Source: Acinetobacter larvae (GTDB lineage: Bacteria > Pseudomonadota > Gammaproteobacteria > Pseudomonadales > Moraxellaceae). Taken from it: 64,000 nucleotides of DNA. The stretch lies in contig NZ_CP016895.1 of assembly GCF_001704115.1 (NCBI RefSeq), positions 2,914,001 to 2,978,000 on the forward strand. The letters are read 5' to 3'. Position numbers and translations under genes: made by a program. Positions 1-8,983 of the stretch are shown in pieces; position 1 is the first letter of the stretch, and every line of letters starts with the position of its first letter. The notes under the pieces are model-generated. The model did not search any database. It had not been told where the DNA came from and saw only the letters and a list, made by a program, of their open reading frames with translations.

Positions 1-1197
1 ATGCATAACTTGCTCTGCACCAGCTCGAGGAGGGTCTATTAATAATGCATCAAATCCTTGATTTGCCCAAGGATTTCTAGAAAAGTCTTTTGTTAAATCT
101 TGTGAGTAGAATGTAACATTTTCTATGCCATTTAGTTGCGCATTGTGACGCCCGCGTTGCACCATCTCCTCACTGGCTTCGACAGCAATCACTTGCCCTG
201 TGGCGCCTACACAACGTGCTAATGGCAATGAAAAATTGCCTAAACCACAAAATAAATCCAAAACGCGCTCGCCTGCTTGTAAGTCAAGCAAATCGCAAGC
301 CAACTTGACCATTTTGGCATTTACTTGTGGGTTGACTTGAATAAAATCTGTCGGTTTAAACTGCAAACGCACATCGAAGTCAGGCAAAGTATAACTCAAG
401 CAATGTTCATCGAGCAGAGAATCCGCCCGCTGCAGCTGATGTGCGGATGCTTGCAAATACAGCTGCCACTGCCGCTGTGCCGCAAAATCGCGTAAGCGCT
501 TTAAGTCAGAGGCATTAAGACGTCGCATATGCCGAACCAATAAGGCAACCTGTTGATCACCTTTGATCAGTTCAACATGACCGATATCACCACAAGCATG
601 TAATTGAGATAAACACTGCTTTAGCTCAGGCAAAGCCTGATCCAAATGCTGATCGAGTATGGCACAATGCTGAATTTCCGTTAAAAAATTGCTTTGTGCT
701 TGGCGAAAACCAAAGCGTAAACGCTTGGACTTGGGAAGGTAACGTACCCCTATACGGGTTTTATGCCGATAAGCACGTTCCGTAGCACGCACCGGGCTTA
801 GCCACTGCTGCGGCGCTAAACCAGCAAAATGGGTAAAGTGTGAAGCCAAAACTTGTTGCTTGGTCGCAATCTGTTGATCGGGATGCATATGTTGCAGACT
901 ACACCCACCACAGTCTTCAAAATGATCGCAAAAAGGTGCTATACGTTCGGGGCTCGGCGCAGACAGAATGTCCACCTGATGCGCCTCATCAAAACGTTTA
1001 TGCTGCTGATCGATTTCAGCAAGCACCAATTCGCCAGGTAAAGCAAAGCGAATAAACACTTTCTTGCCCTGCCATTCATGTGGATGATCGGCTTGATCGA
1101 CATAATGAGCAATGCCTCGCCCTTCATGTGATAAGCCCTCGATACGAAAAACATAACGAGCGGATGAAGATGCTGCTGTTTTGGCTTTATGCTTCAA
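1..1197 (-). CDS. rlmD: 23S rRNA (uracil-1939 C5)-methyltransferase RlmD, 3' end beyond the window
   Basis: SAM-dependent methyltransferase that makes m5U1939 in 23S rRNA. Reading the minus strand from 1197 gives an uninterrupted protein up to the window edge. It has an N-terminal TRAM-like part (FRIEGLSHEGRGIAH), iron-sulfur cysteines C90, C96, C99 and C178, a SAM-binding motif (VLDLFCGLGNFSLPLA) and DPPRAGA close to the edge. The catalytic cysteine of the family lies further on and is not seen. The start is not simple: a TTG at 1197 has GAG about 9 bases upstream and gives LKHKAKTAASSS. The nearby ATG at 1209, overlapping the stop of the upstream exonuclease gene, runs into TGA after a run of eight T, and would be in frame only with nine T. 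The neighbourhood rlmD-cysM-gacS is known from Acinetobacter and Pseudomonas. Confidence 0.93.
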   Translation of the reverse strand, partial: MKHKAKTAASSSARYVFRIEGLSHEGRGIAHYVDQADHPHEWQGKKVFIRFALPGELVLAEIDQQHKRFDEAHQVDILSAPSPERIAPFCDHFEDCGGCSLQHMHPDQQIATKQQVLASHFTHFAGLAPQQWLSPVRATERAYRHKTRIGVRYLPKSKRLRFGFRQAQSNFLTEIQHCAILDQHLDQALPELKQCLSQLHACGDIGHVELIKGDQQVALLVRHMRRLNASDLKRLRDFAAQRQWQLYLQASAHQLQRADSLLDEHCLSYTLPDFDVRLQFKPTDFIQVNPQVNAKMVKLACDLLDLQAGERVLDLFCGLGNFSLPLARCVGATGQVIAVEASEEMVQRGRHNAQLNGIENVTFYSQDLTKDFSRNPWANQGFDALLIDPPRAGAEQVMH

Positions 1198-1211
1198 AAA
1201 AAACGTCTCAT

Positions 1212-2030
1212 TTAAAAATTGAAATCTGTTGCAGTAAATGCAGTCTGTGATGCATTCTTCTGCCAAAGCGCTAAAAAGTCATGCTGCTGTGGCTGAGTTT
1301 GCACATATTGAATAGTGTGTTGTATCCACATGTGATGACTTTCTCGGTTCAGTTGCCCTTTTAACAGCAACCAACGTAAATAAATCAACCAACAGTTGAG
1401 CACATCACGTTCACAATATTGCGTAAGTTGCGACCAATGTTGCTGCTTCACCAGCTCCATCATGTCCTGACCACTCAGCTCGCCTTTACCCGGAAAGCCA
1501 AGTAAACGCGCAATATCATCCAACTTTTGGAATTGTTTGGCATGGAACATCGCCAACACATCCATCAAGTCGATATGACGCTGATGATAGCGATTTTGGT
1601 AGTTATTATAGCGTTTATTTCGATCAATTTCTCCTTGATCGAATAAACTTGGTGCAGATAGACCGTGATACATGGCACGCAGCATGATGACAGGAATGTC
1701 AAATTGCAAACCATTCCAACTGACCAAATTGGGTTGGCGCTTATCAAAAATAGACAAAAACTTGCTTAGAATTTGTGCTTCACTGTCCTGCGCTTGGCTA
1801 AAGGAAAACAAGGTATAGTTGCCTGATTCATCTACCCATAAACCTGAAATACAGACAATTTCATGTAAAGCCAAACGTTGAAAATCATGGCCAGATTCTT
1901 GACGGCGCAACTTGATCAAAGCCTGCTCTAGCGCTGCGGGAGGCAAATCTAGATGATATAAATGTGCGCCAGCCTTCAGGTCGGTCACAGTTTCTATATC
2001 GAAAACCATGACTGGCAAATTGATATTCAT
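1212..2030 (-). CDS. 3'-5' exonuclease of the DnaQ-like superfamily, DEDDy type (PolB-exonuclease related)
   Basis: Predicted single-domain 3'-5' exonuclease of about 272 residues. The three exonuclease motifs are visible: FDIETV near the N-terminus (motif I, D and E), WNGLQFDIP (motif II), and YCERDVL (motif III, tyrosine and aspartate), so the DEDDy class. This matches the family called predicted 3'-5' exonuclease related to the exonuclease domain of DNA polymerase B. I chose ATG at 2030 because GCGAGG lies 6-7 bases before it; an upstream TTG at 2057 would add nine residues without a better ribosome site. The stop codon sits a few bases before rlmD, so the two are probably cotranscribed. 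The substrate (DNA or RNA) cannot be read from the sequence. Confidence 0.85.
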   Translation of the reverse strand: MNINLPVMVFDIETVTDLKAGAHLYHLDLPPAALEQALIKLRRQESGHDFQRLALHEIVCISGLWVDESGNYTLFSFSQAQDSEAQILSKFLSIFDKRQPNLVSWNGLQFDIPVIMLRAMYHGLSAPSLFDQGEIDRNKRYNNYQNRYHQRHIDLMDVLAMFHAKQFQKLDDIARLLGFPGKGELSGQDMMELVKQQHWSQLTQYCERDVLNCWLIYLRWLLLKGQLNRESHHMWIQHTIQYVQTQPQQHDFLALWQKNASQTAFTATDFNF

Positions 2031-2162
2031 AGCATGCCTCGCGTGTAGCGATCTCAATTCAGTGCCAATTGACTGATATCAGCGATCCGCTGATTGCTCT
2101 GAGACCGTATGGTATTGAAAGGATCTAGATGGTCAAAATAATCTGCCCAAATGCTCGCAAAA

Positions 2163-3101
2163 TTAAGAACCTTCGACGGGGTCTTGTACTGAAAATAACC
2201 CAGTAGACAAATAACGATCACCACGGTCACAAATAATACAAACAATGACCGCATCTGGCTGTTGTTGTGCAATTTGCAAAGATGCCCACACCGCACCACC
2301 AGATGATGTTCCTGCGCAAATGCCTTCTTGCTGTGCCAAACGGCGCATGGTTCTTTCTGCTTCGATCTGTGGGATATCAATAATCTGATCGACACGACGA
2401 CGCTCAAAGATAGTCGGTAAATATGCTTCAGGCCAACGGCGAATTCCGGCAATACTGGCGCCATCTTCAGGTTGTAAGCCCACAATCTGAATGTCAGGAT
2501 TTTGTTCTTTCAGGTATTTCGATACCCCCATAATCGTGCCCGTTGTTCCCATCGAACTCACAAAATGGGTAATTTTCCCAGCTGTTTGCTGCCAGATTTC
2601 GGGACCAGTGCTGAGGTAATGTGCCTCGACATTATCTGGATTGCCAAATTGATTAAGCACCACACCCTGACCTTGCTGTTGCATTTTTAGTGCAAGATCA
2701 CGCGCACCTTCCATACCTTCAGCCTTAGTGACCTCAATGAGGGTTGCCCCATACGCACGCATGGCATCTTTGCGTTCCTGGCTCATATTGTCAGGCATAA
2801 TTAAAGTCATTTTATAGCCACGCATCGCCGCAACCATGGCCAAAGCAATACCGGTATTGCCACTGGTAGCTTCAATGAGCGTATCACCAGGACGAATCTC
2901 TCCACGACGTTCTGCTTGCATAATCATATTGTAAGCTGGGCGATCCTTGACAGAACCAGCAGGATTGTTTCCTTCCAACTTTGCCAATACCGTCGCTTGG
3001 GTATGCTGCGCCATACGCTGCAAACGCACCAATGGCGTATGCCCGACATAATGATCAAGTAAAAAAGAATCTGCTAGAAAATCGTGTTGTTTCAAACTCA
3101 T
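2163..3101 (-). CDS. cysM: cysteine synthase B (O-acetylserine sulfhydrylase)
   Basis: PLP enzyme of fold type II that makes cysteine from O-acetylserine and sulfide or thiosulfate. The PLP lysine is K52 in NPAGSVKDR, and the substrate loop TSGNTG is at 79-84. The glycine-rich phosphate-binding stretch SSMGTTGTIMG and the late CAGTSSGG motif are present. Length (312) fits CysM, and the motif RRWPEAYLP with a following ERR is typical of the CysM rather than the CysK branch. It is transcribed toward the exonuclease and rlmD, with about 130 bases between its stop and the exonuclease start, and is divergent from gacS. This position next to gacS is conserved in Acinetobacter and pseudomonads. Confidence 0.93.
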   Translation of the reverse strand: MSLKQHDFLADSFLLDHYVGHTPLVRLQRMAQHTQATVLAKLEGNNPAGSVKDRPAYNMIMQAERRGEIRPGDTLIEATSGNTGIALAMVAAMRGYKMTLIMPDNMSQERKDAMRAYGATLIEVTKAEGMEGARDLALKMQQQGQGVVLNQFGNPDNVEAHYLSTGPEIWQQTAGKITHFVSSMGTTGTIMGVSKYLKEQNPDIQIVGLQPEDGASIAGIRRWPEAYLPTIFERRRVDQIIDIPQIEAERTMRRLAQQEGICAGTSSGGAVWASLQIAQQQPDAVIVCIICDRGDRYLSTGLFSVQDPVEGS

Positions 3102-3231
3102 GGTCTACACCTATAACGAGGTGGGCCTATTGTATGAAAAAATGCTGTTGACCGCACCCATTTCAAAGTTATTTTAAGCAATATATTGATTGTAGGTTAA
3201 TGCACAGGCGTTTTGACTAAAGCATGTTAAT

Positions 3232-6066
3232 ATGCCAGCAAGGATAAAACCGGCGCTAGACATGTCAAATTTCAATAACAAAATCTTTAAAAGATTAAAG
3301 CTTAACCATGCCTATGGACAACTGATCGCTTTAATCTTTGTACCCATTACCATCTTGGCATGTGTTGGGGCTGCCTTAGTTTTGTATGAAACTTCACATT
3401 CAGAAAAAGCACAACAACGCTTTGCTGCAATTGCAATTTTGAGCCGTTATCAACATACCACCGAACAACTGGTTCATATTATAAAACACTATCCCGATCA
3501 AAAAAGTTGGGCACAGCATGTCTTGCAAAATATCCTCAATGAAAAATATTTACTCAGCGCAGCGATCTTAGATGATCAACAAAATAATATCGTCAGTGTA
3601 GGTTATAACGCGCAGCGCGCTTGGCCTAAATTCCCTAAAAACAATGCATTCTTTGGTCCGATACAACACCAAGGCAATCAAGTCTATGGCATGCGCCTTG
3701 GGAGCGACCAGTTGCTCAGCAGTCAATGGCTGGTGGTAGAAATGGATAGCCAGCCATTACAGATTTCCAAGTATCGGGTGTTGATTGTTTTACTGACCAC
3801 AGGCTTACTGACGCTACTCTTGCTGCTACTTTGCCTTAATTTTTATTCTCGGCGCTGGATTGCACCAATGTACGAGATTCGCATGCAATTGCAACGTCTC
3901 AATGCCGATAACCTCAACCAACATATGGTGGTGAACAGTACCGGTGAGCTGCGCCTATTGCAGCGCGATATTGCCAATGTGGTTAAGCGTCTACATGTCA
4001 GCTTTCTGGAACTGAAAGAACATACCGAACAAACAGAAGATGACTTGCGTCGCACCCTCGACACGCTCGAAGTACAAAATATCACCTATAAACAAGCACG
4101 CGATCAAGCCATCTCGGCCAACCAGTCGAAATCTGCTTTCTTGGCCAATATCAGCCACGAACTCCGTACCCCACTCAATAGTATCGATGGTTTTATTCAT
4201 CTGATGTTGCGTCAAGACAACCTGAGTCATGATCAAAGCCTCTATCTACAAACCATTCGCAAATCTTCAGCGCATTTATTGGCATTAATTAACGATGTAC
4301 TGGATTTCTCCAAAATTGATGCCGGCAAACTCGAACTGGAAACCGCGCCATTTGATCTCGAAGAAAGCGTTTTTGATGTGATGGATATGCTGTCCCCTCT
4401 GGCAGCGCAAAAACAAATCCATATGGCTTTTTATTATGCCCAAAATGTCCCACAGCATATTATTGGCGATGTACTACGGGTCAAACAAATCCTCACCAAC
4501 CTAATCTCCAATGCGATTAAATTTACCCCAGATGGTGAAATCATTGTCCGCGTGCGGCTAGAACAACGCGATAGCAAGCAATGTCAGCTACATTTTAGTG
4601 TTCAGGACAGTGGCATTGGCTTGAGTGGGACTGATCGTAAACGTTTATTTGAGTCCTTCTCACAGGGCGATGCTTCAGTGACACGTCAATATGGCGGAAC
4701 CGGTTTGGGCTTAGCCATTTCCAAGCAATTGGTCAGCTTAATGCATGGACAAATCGGCTTTGAAGACAACCAAGAACGTGCCCCGACCGAGAAAGGCTCA
4801 ACCTTCTGGTTTACGGCACGTTTTGAAATCAATCAAGAATACCTTACACCACAACCGCACTTTGAAGACTTACAGGTATTGTCTTATATTGCGCATCCGG
4901 CAACAGCCAATGTACTGCGCCATTACTTAGAAAATTATCAGGTTCAACATACTGAAGCCCAATCCTTACTAGATTTATTTAGTCGCTTACAACCGTTGGC
5001 AGCTGCAGGCAATCATACCTGGGTAATCGTCGACTATAGCGGTGATACAGGCGCATTATTAAAAGAAATCCGTGGGCGTTATCAGGGCAATGTCGCGGTC
5101 TATGGCTATCAAATGTCGATCAACCCCAATATGTTGCAACAATATAAAGCACAGCCGCTATTCCAACCGCTAAGTCGACACGCTTTAATCCAGTTACTCG
5201 AAAACAAACCCGTTTTAGAACCAGAACAGCATGATGACTTTAAGGATCTTAACCTACAAGTGTTGGCGGTCGATGACCATTTACCCAACCTGATCGTCCT
5301 TGAAGCGCTGCTCGGCGAATTAAACGTCAAAACCACCAAAGCCCTGAGTGGTCAGGAAGCGCTACAACATATTGAACAAGGTTTAGAACGCGGGCAAAAA
5401 CCATTTGACTTGATCTTTATGGATATTCAAATGCCCGTGATGTCGGGGATCGACACCACCCGCGCCATTCGCTCCTTAGAATCCACCCGTGAAGGCATCC
5501 GCATGCCGATTATTGCCTTGACAGCACATGCTCTTGCGGATGAAAAACAAAAATTACTAAAAGTCGGCATGGATGACTATGTCACCAAACCCATTCAAAT
5601 GCCGCAAATTATCCAAATTTTAACCCATTGGAGCAGCGAGAAATTCATTCAACAACCTGCCCTAAATGAAAAAAACAGCTTTCATGCCGACCACGATCAA
5701 CAGATTTTAGATTGGTCACTCAGCTTAGAGTTAGCTGCCAATAAAGAAGACCTCGCCTTGGATCTGCTACATATGTTGGTCGAGAGTTTCGGCACAGAGC
5801 TCAGTGAAATGCAACAGCTGATTGAATTGGAAGACTTCCCACAGCTTGAGCATGTTCTGCATCGGTTATATGGTGCCACGCGTTATGTGGGTACGCCCAA
5901 ACTCCAGAAAATCTGCGGTGAATTTGAGGGCTTTGTTGCTCAACTGCGGAAGCAACAACGCAAAGCCGATGCGCAGTTTATACACGATGTAATGCAACGT
6001 TTTAAAAGCTTAGAGCACAGCATGCAACAGCTAAGAGATGCCGCTGATAAAAAGCTAAACCCTTAA
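3232..6066 (+). CDS. gacS: hybrid sensor histidine kinase GacS/BarA
   Basis: Tripartite sensor kinase that signals to a GacA/UvrY response regulator, a global control of secondary metabolism, motility and virulence in relatives. Visible in order: transmembrane segment about 35-55, periplasmic sensor, transmembrane segment about 182-203, HAMP, dimerisation domain with H309 in NISHELRTPLN, ATPase domain with N box near 427 (NLISNAIKFT) and DSGIGL, a degenerate receiver-like stretch about 540-660, a receiver with phospho-acceptor D731 in FMDIQMPVMSG, and an Hpt domain with H877 in LHRLYGATRY. Length 944 is usual. The start is uncertain: ATG 3232 and ATG 3262 both lack a good ribosome site, and the shorter form (934 residues, MSNFNNKIFK) looks more like family members. 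It is divergent from cysM. Confidence 0.93.
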   Translation: MPARIKPALDMSNFNNKIFKRLKLNHAYGQLIALIFVPITILACVGAALVLYETSHSEKAQQRFAAIAILSRYQHTTEQLVHIIKHYPDQKSWAQHVLQNILNEKYLLSAAILDDQQNNIVSVGYNAQRAWPKFPKNNAFFGPIQHQGNQVYGMRLGSDQLLSSQWLVVEMDSQPLQISKYRVLIVLLTTGLLTLLLLLLCLNFYSRRWIAPMYEIRMQLQRLNADNLNQHMVVNSTGELRLLQRDIANVVKRLHVSFLELKEHTEQTEDDLRRTLDTLEVQNITYKQARDQAISANQSKSAFLANISHELRTPLNSIDGFIHLMLRQDNLSHDQSLYLQTIRKSSAHLLALINDVLDFSKIDAGKLELETAPFDLEESVFDVMDMLSPLAAQKQIHMAFYYAQNVPQHIIGDVLRVKQILTNLISNAIKFTPDGEIIVRVRLEQRDSKQCQLHFSVQDSGIGLSGTDRKRLFESFSQGDASVTRQYGGTGLGLAISKQLVSLMHGQIGFEDNQERAPTEKGSTFWFTARFEINQEYLTPQPHFEDLQVLSYIAHPATANVLRHYLENYQVQHTEAQSLLDLFSRLQPLAAAGNHTWVIVDYSGDTGALLKEIRGRYQGNVAVYGYQMSINPNMLQQYKAQPLFQPLSRHALIQLLENKPVLEPEQHDDFKDLNLQVLAVDDHLPNLIVLEALLGELNVKTTKALSGQEALQHIEQGLERGQKPFDLIFMDIQMPVMSGIDTTRAIRSLESTREGIRMPIIALTAHALADEKQKLLKVGMDDYVTKPIQMPQIIQILTHWSSEKFIQQPALNEKNSFHADHDQQILDWSLSLELAANKEDLALDLLHMLVESFGTELSEMQQLIELEDFPQLEHVLHRLYGATRYVGTPKLQKICGEFEGFVAQLRKQQRKADAQFIHDVMQRFKSLEHSMQQLRDAADKKLNP

Positions 6067-6090
6067 CATTAGGTATTTTTTAGCAGCACT

Positions 6091-6130
6091 CAGCGGTCAC
6101 ATTTTAGGTGACCGCTGTGTCAATTGTAAT
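6091..6130 (+). terminator. probable terminator after gacS
   Basis: A perfect 10-base inverted repeat, CAGCGGTCAC at 6091-6100 and GTGACCGCTG at 6108-6117 with a seven-base loop, follows the gacS stop by about 25 bases. The tail is only moderately T-rich, so termination may be partial. Confidence 0.6.
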
Positions 6131-6183
6131 TTTTGTAGCTATGCTATGCTTGCTCAAGTTTTACTATCAGGATGAGCTCAAAC

Positions 6184-6993
6184 ATGGCAACAAACGCATC
6201 AGAACAACTGGTCACGCTGGAAAAACAAGGTGGTTTGGCAATCGTTACCCTTAATCGTGCAGAAAAACGCAATGCGCTCAGCTTTGCCATGTTGCAACAA
6301 TTGATTGCGACTGCACGAAAAATTCAAAAAGATCGTAGCATTCGCTGTGTGATCCTTACTGGCAGTCATCAAGTCTTTAGTGCTGGCATTGATTTATCAG
6401 ATCTCAATGACCCTAAAAATCGCCTTTATGCTGCTTGGGAATTGCTACGCCCTGGTCAAAATCTTTTTCAAAAAGCATGTTTAATTTGGCAACAACTCCC
6501 CGTGCCCGTGATTGCCGCAATTGATGGCTATTGTTTTGGTGCAGGCATGCAATTGGCTTTGGGAACAGATATTCGTATTGTACATCCCAACACGCAACTG
6601 TCGATTATGGAAAGTCGCTGGGGCTTGGTACCAGATATGGGATTGAGCCGCTCTTTAAAAGCCCTAATTGGTCAAGACCTCGCCAAAGAACTCACCTTTA
6701 CCGCACGCGTTTTTGATGGTGCTTATGCACAAAACATTGGGCTAATGACCCATAGCGATGAACAACCACTCGAACGCGCCAAACAGTTGGCGGAAGAAAT
6801 CATGACCCGTTCACCTGATGCGGTACTGGCTGCAAAACGCGTCTTGGATGCCATGATCCATAAATCAGCCACATGTGCCTTGGCTTTGGAAAAAATCTGG
6901 CAATTTAAATTATTAGCAGGTAAAAACAGTCAATTGGCGCGTAAAATTGATAAAGATCCAAGCATACAATTTAGACCACGCCAATATCGCTAA
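6184..6993 (+). CDS. crotonase-family protein (enoyl-CoA hydratase or dienoyl-CoA isomerase like)
   Basis: Acyl-CoA enzyme of the crotonase fold, about 269 residues. The oxyanion-hole segments are SAGIDLSDL and CFGAGMQLALG. An acidic residue in MESRWGLVPD takes the place of the first catalytic glutamate of enoyl-CoA hydratases. The stretch GLVPDMG carries an aspartate where dienoyl-CoA isomerases have one, and KELTFTARVF also resembles those isomerases. The reaction could therefore be hydration or double-bond isomerisation of a fatty acyl-CoA; sequence alone does not settle it. I prefer ATG 6184 (GAG seven bases upstream) to ATG 6172. The gene stands alone between a terminator and the garR-like gene and is not in an obvious fatty-acid operon. 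Confidence 0.85.
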   Translation: MATNASEQLVTLEKQGGLAIVTLNRAEKRNALSFAMLQQLIATARKIQKDRSIRCVILTGSHQVFSAGIDLSDLNDPKNRLYAAWELLRPGQNLFQKACLIWQQLPVPVIAAIDGYCFGAGMQLALGTDIRIVHPNTQLSIMESRWGLVPDMGLSRSLKALIGQDLAKELTFTARVFDGAYAQNIGLMTHSDEQPLERAKQLAEEIMTRSPDAVLAAKRVLDAMIHKSATCALALEKIWQFKLLAGKNSQLARKIDKDPSIQFRPRQYR

Positions 6994-7030
6994 TGCCCAG
7001 CAGTCGTGCAGCTCAACACAGCACAACTGA

Positions 7031-7110
7031 CTTTAAACACCTGTAAGCTTGGAACGGCAATAATCTTGGAAAAACAGTGGTCTTTGAACAACTGTAGGCT
7101 TGGAACAGCA
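7031..7110. repeat. two-copy 29-base direct repeat upstream of the garR-like gene
   Basis: 7031-7059 and 7082-7110 agree at 25 of 29 bases, with a period of 51. The shared core is CTGTARGCTTGGAACRGCA. The copies lie in the 188-base leader between the crotonase and the reductase gene. They could be a duplicated regulator site or a chance local duplication. Confidence 0.75.
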
Positions 7111-7181
7111 GCACCAGATGGCCACGACACTCATCTGACCCTGGCGTGATTCGACATCACCGTGTACAGAAGGATTGACAC

Positions 7182-8066
7182 ATGACTGTAGCAAATACAA
7201 CACCCGCAATTGCTTTTTTAGGTATCGGCCTCATGGGCAGCCGCATGGCCAAACGCCTATTACAAGCGGATTATCCTGTTGCCGTGTGGAATCGTACAGC
7301 GACTGCCTGTCAAGAACTCCTCGCGCTGGGTGCCGAAGCCTTAGTGCTGGAACAAATTGGCAATTACCCCATCATCATGACGTGTTTGGCCGATGACGCC
7401 GCGGTTAAAAATGTATTTGATCAAGTCAAGCCCTATTTAAAATCACAAGTTTGGATCGACTTTTCTAGCCTTTCTGTTGCCATGACCCAACAACTGGCAG
7501 CACAAGCAGCAATGCAACACGTACAGTGGATTGACTCACCGGTCTCTGGTGGTGTCATGGGCGCTGAACAAGGGACATTGGTGGTTTTTGCTGGCGGTGA
7601 TGCAGCATTAATAGCCTCATTACACGATGTATATGCAGTATTGGCACAACGGGTCAGCTGTATGGGGGCTGTGGGCACTGGGCAAGCCACTAAAATTTGC
7701 AACCAACTCATCGTTGCAGCCAATAGTGCACTGATTGCCGAGGCGGTTCATTTGGCACAACATGCTGGGGTAGATACCAGCTTATTTGCCGCTGCGCTGG
7801 CGGGTGGTTTTGCTGACTCCAAACCCTTGCAGATCCTTGCGCCACGTATGGCAAGCCATCAGTTTGAGCCTGTACAATGGAAAGTACAAACCCTCACCAA
7901 AGATCTCGGAAACGCCGTACAACTGGCTAAACAGCAAGGTTGCACTTTAACTGTGGCGCAAAGTGCTTGGCAACAATTGCAACAACATCAAGCACAAGGT
8001 TTTGCACAAGCAGATTTGTCTAGTCTAATTGTGCAAATTGAAAAAGACTCGAATCAATCATCCTAA
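7182..8066 (+). CDS. garR: 2-hydroxy-3-oxopropionate reductase family (beta-hydroxyacid dehydrogenase)
   Basis: NAD(P)-dependent beta-hydroxyacid dehydrogenase of 294 residues. The dinucleotide fold motif is FLGIGLMGSRMA near residue 12. The substrate-binding motif is DSPVSGGVMGAEQGTL, and the catalytic lysine is K171 in GQATKICNQ. Family members reduce tartronate semialdehyde to glycerate (GarR/GlxR) or oxidise 3-hydroxyisobutyrate (MmsB). The downstream hydroxypyruvate isomerase, about 100 bases away on the same strand, favours the tartronate-semialdehyde reaction, because that isomerase links hydroxypyruvate and tartronate semialdehyde. AAGGA lies about eight bases before the ATG. No glyoxylate carboligase or glycerate kinase is in the window. 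Confidence 0.85.
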   Translation: MTVANTTPAIAFLGIGLMGSRMAKRLLQADYPVAVWNRTATACQELLALGAEALVLEQIGNYPIIMTCLADDAAVKNVFDQVKPYLKSQVWIDFSSLSVAMTQQLAAQAAMQHVQWIDSPVSGGVMGAEQGTLVVFAGGDAALIASLHDVYAVLAQRVSCMGAVGTGQATKICNQLIVAANSALIAEAVHLAQHAGVDTSLFAAALAGGFADSKPLQILAPRMASHQFEPVQWKVQTLTKDLGNAVQLAKQQGCTLTVAQSAWQQLQQHQAQGFAQADLSSLIVQIEKDSNQSS

Positions 8067-8067
8067 G

Positions 8068-8104
8068 CATCTCTATCATCAGTACATCTCTCATCAGTAC
8101 ATCT
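8068..8104. repeat. short tandem repeat between garR and hyi
   Basis: CATCTCTATCATCAGTA at 8068-8084 is followed directly by CATCTCTCATCAGTA at 8085-8099 and by the beginning of a third copy (CATCT). This is a small, slightly diverged tandem duplication. Confidence 0.75.
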
Positions 8105-8170
8105 AATAGAGATCCAGAAAATAAGCGATCTATCGCAATAGCTTTATTGGCATAAGGGCGAGCTACACGC

Positions 8171-8983
8171 ATGAAATTAGCAGTCAATCTTTCCACTATT
8201 TTTAGCGAAGTCCCTTTGCTGCAACGTTTTGCATTGGCACGGGCACAAGGCTTCGAGAACGTTGAGATTCAGTTTCCGTATACACTGTCGATAACCGAAA
8301 TTCAGCAACAACTACAACAACATCAACTACAACTCTGCCTCATCAATGTGCCCGCTGCTGACCTCATGCAAGGTGGTGCTGGACTCGCCTGCGTCGCCGG
8401 TCGTGAAGCAGCGTTTCAGCACGCCGTTACACAGGCGATCGACTATGCAACCCAGCTACAGGTTCCTCAAGTCAACATTCTGGCAGGACGTGTTGGGTCA
8501 GAACAAAGTGTCGAACACGGTTTAACCACCTTAATTGATAACCTCAAATGGGCTTGTCCACGTTTCAGTGCAGCAGGAATTACCCCGCTCATCGAAGTCA
8601 TCAATGGTCATAGCATGCCCAATTTCTTACTGCAAACCATGGCGCAAGCTCAGCAGGTCTTGCTTCAGGTTCAGCATCCAGCCTTAAAAATTCAATACGA
8701 CTGTTTTCATATCGCCATGATGGGTGAAGATATCTTGCAATGCTTCCAGCAATACCATGCCGATATTGCCCATATTCAATTTGCCGACTACCCCAACCGC
8801 CACGAACCCAATACTGGTACATTAGACTTTGCCGCATTTTTTCAATTGTTGGATCAATATCACTATACTGGCTTTGTCGCCGCCGAATATTTACCAGCGC
8901 AGCATTCGCAACAGTCCTTTGCTTGGCAACAACAGTTTTTTCCACCCCCATCAACACGCGCAGGCATAGATACACCGTCATGA
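8171..8983 (+). CDS. hyi: hydroxypyruvate isomerase family protein
   Basis: TIM-barrel isomerase of the Hyi/xylose-isomerase-like superfamily, 270 residues, interconverting hydroxypyruvate and tartronate semialdehyde. Likely metal and catalytic positions are visible: a glutamate in PLIEVINGHSM, the D and H of QYDCFHIAMM, a histidine plus glutamine in HIQFADYPNRHEPN, and the glutamate in FVAAEYLPA. MKLAVNLSTIF at the N-terminus is typical. The C-terminus after AAEYLPA is longer and proline-rich (FFPPPSTRAG), as in no standard Hyi I know, so the last 15 or so residues may be a recent extension. With the upstream reductase it would convert hydroxypyruvate to glycerate in the glyoxylate/glycerate branch. 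Confidence 0.85.
   Translation: MKLAVNLSTIFSEVPLLQRFALARAQGFENVEIQFPYTLSITEIQQQLQQHQLQLCLINVPAADLMQGGAGLACVAGREAAFQHAVTQAIDYATQLQVPQVNILAGRVGSEQSVEHGLTTLIDNLKWACPRFSAAGITPLIEVINGHSMPNFLLQTMAQAQQVLLQVQHPALKIQYDCFHIAMMGEDILQCFQQYHADIAHIQFADYPNRHEPNTGTLDFAAFFQLLDQYHYTGFVAAEYLPAQHSQQSFAWQQQFFPPPSTRAGIDTPS

Noticed and set aside
2054..2485. 143-codon minus-strand frame overlapping cysM
   Set aside because: It lies mostly within the cysM coding sequence in another frame; cysM has the clear family motifs.
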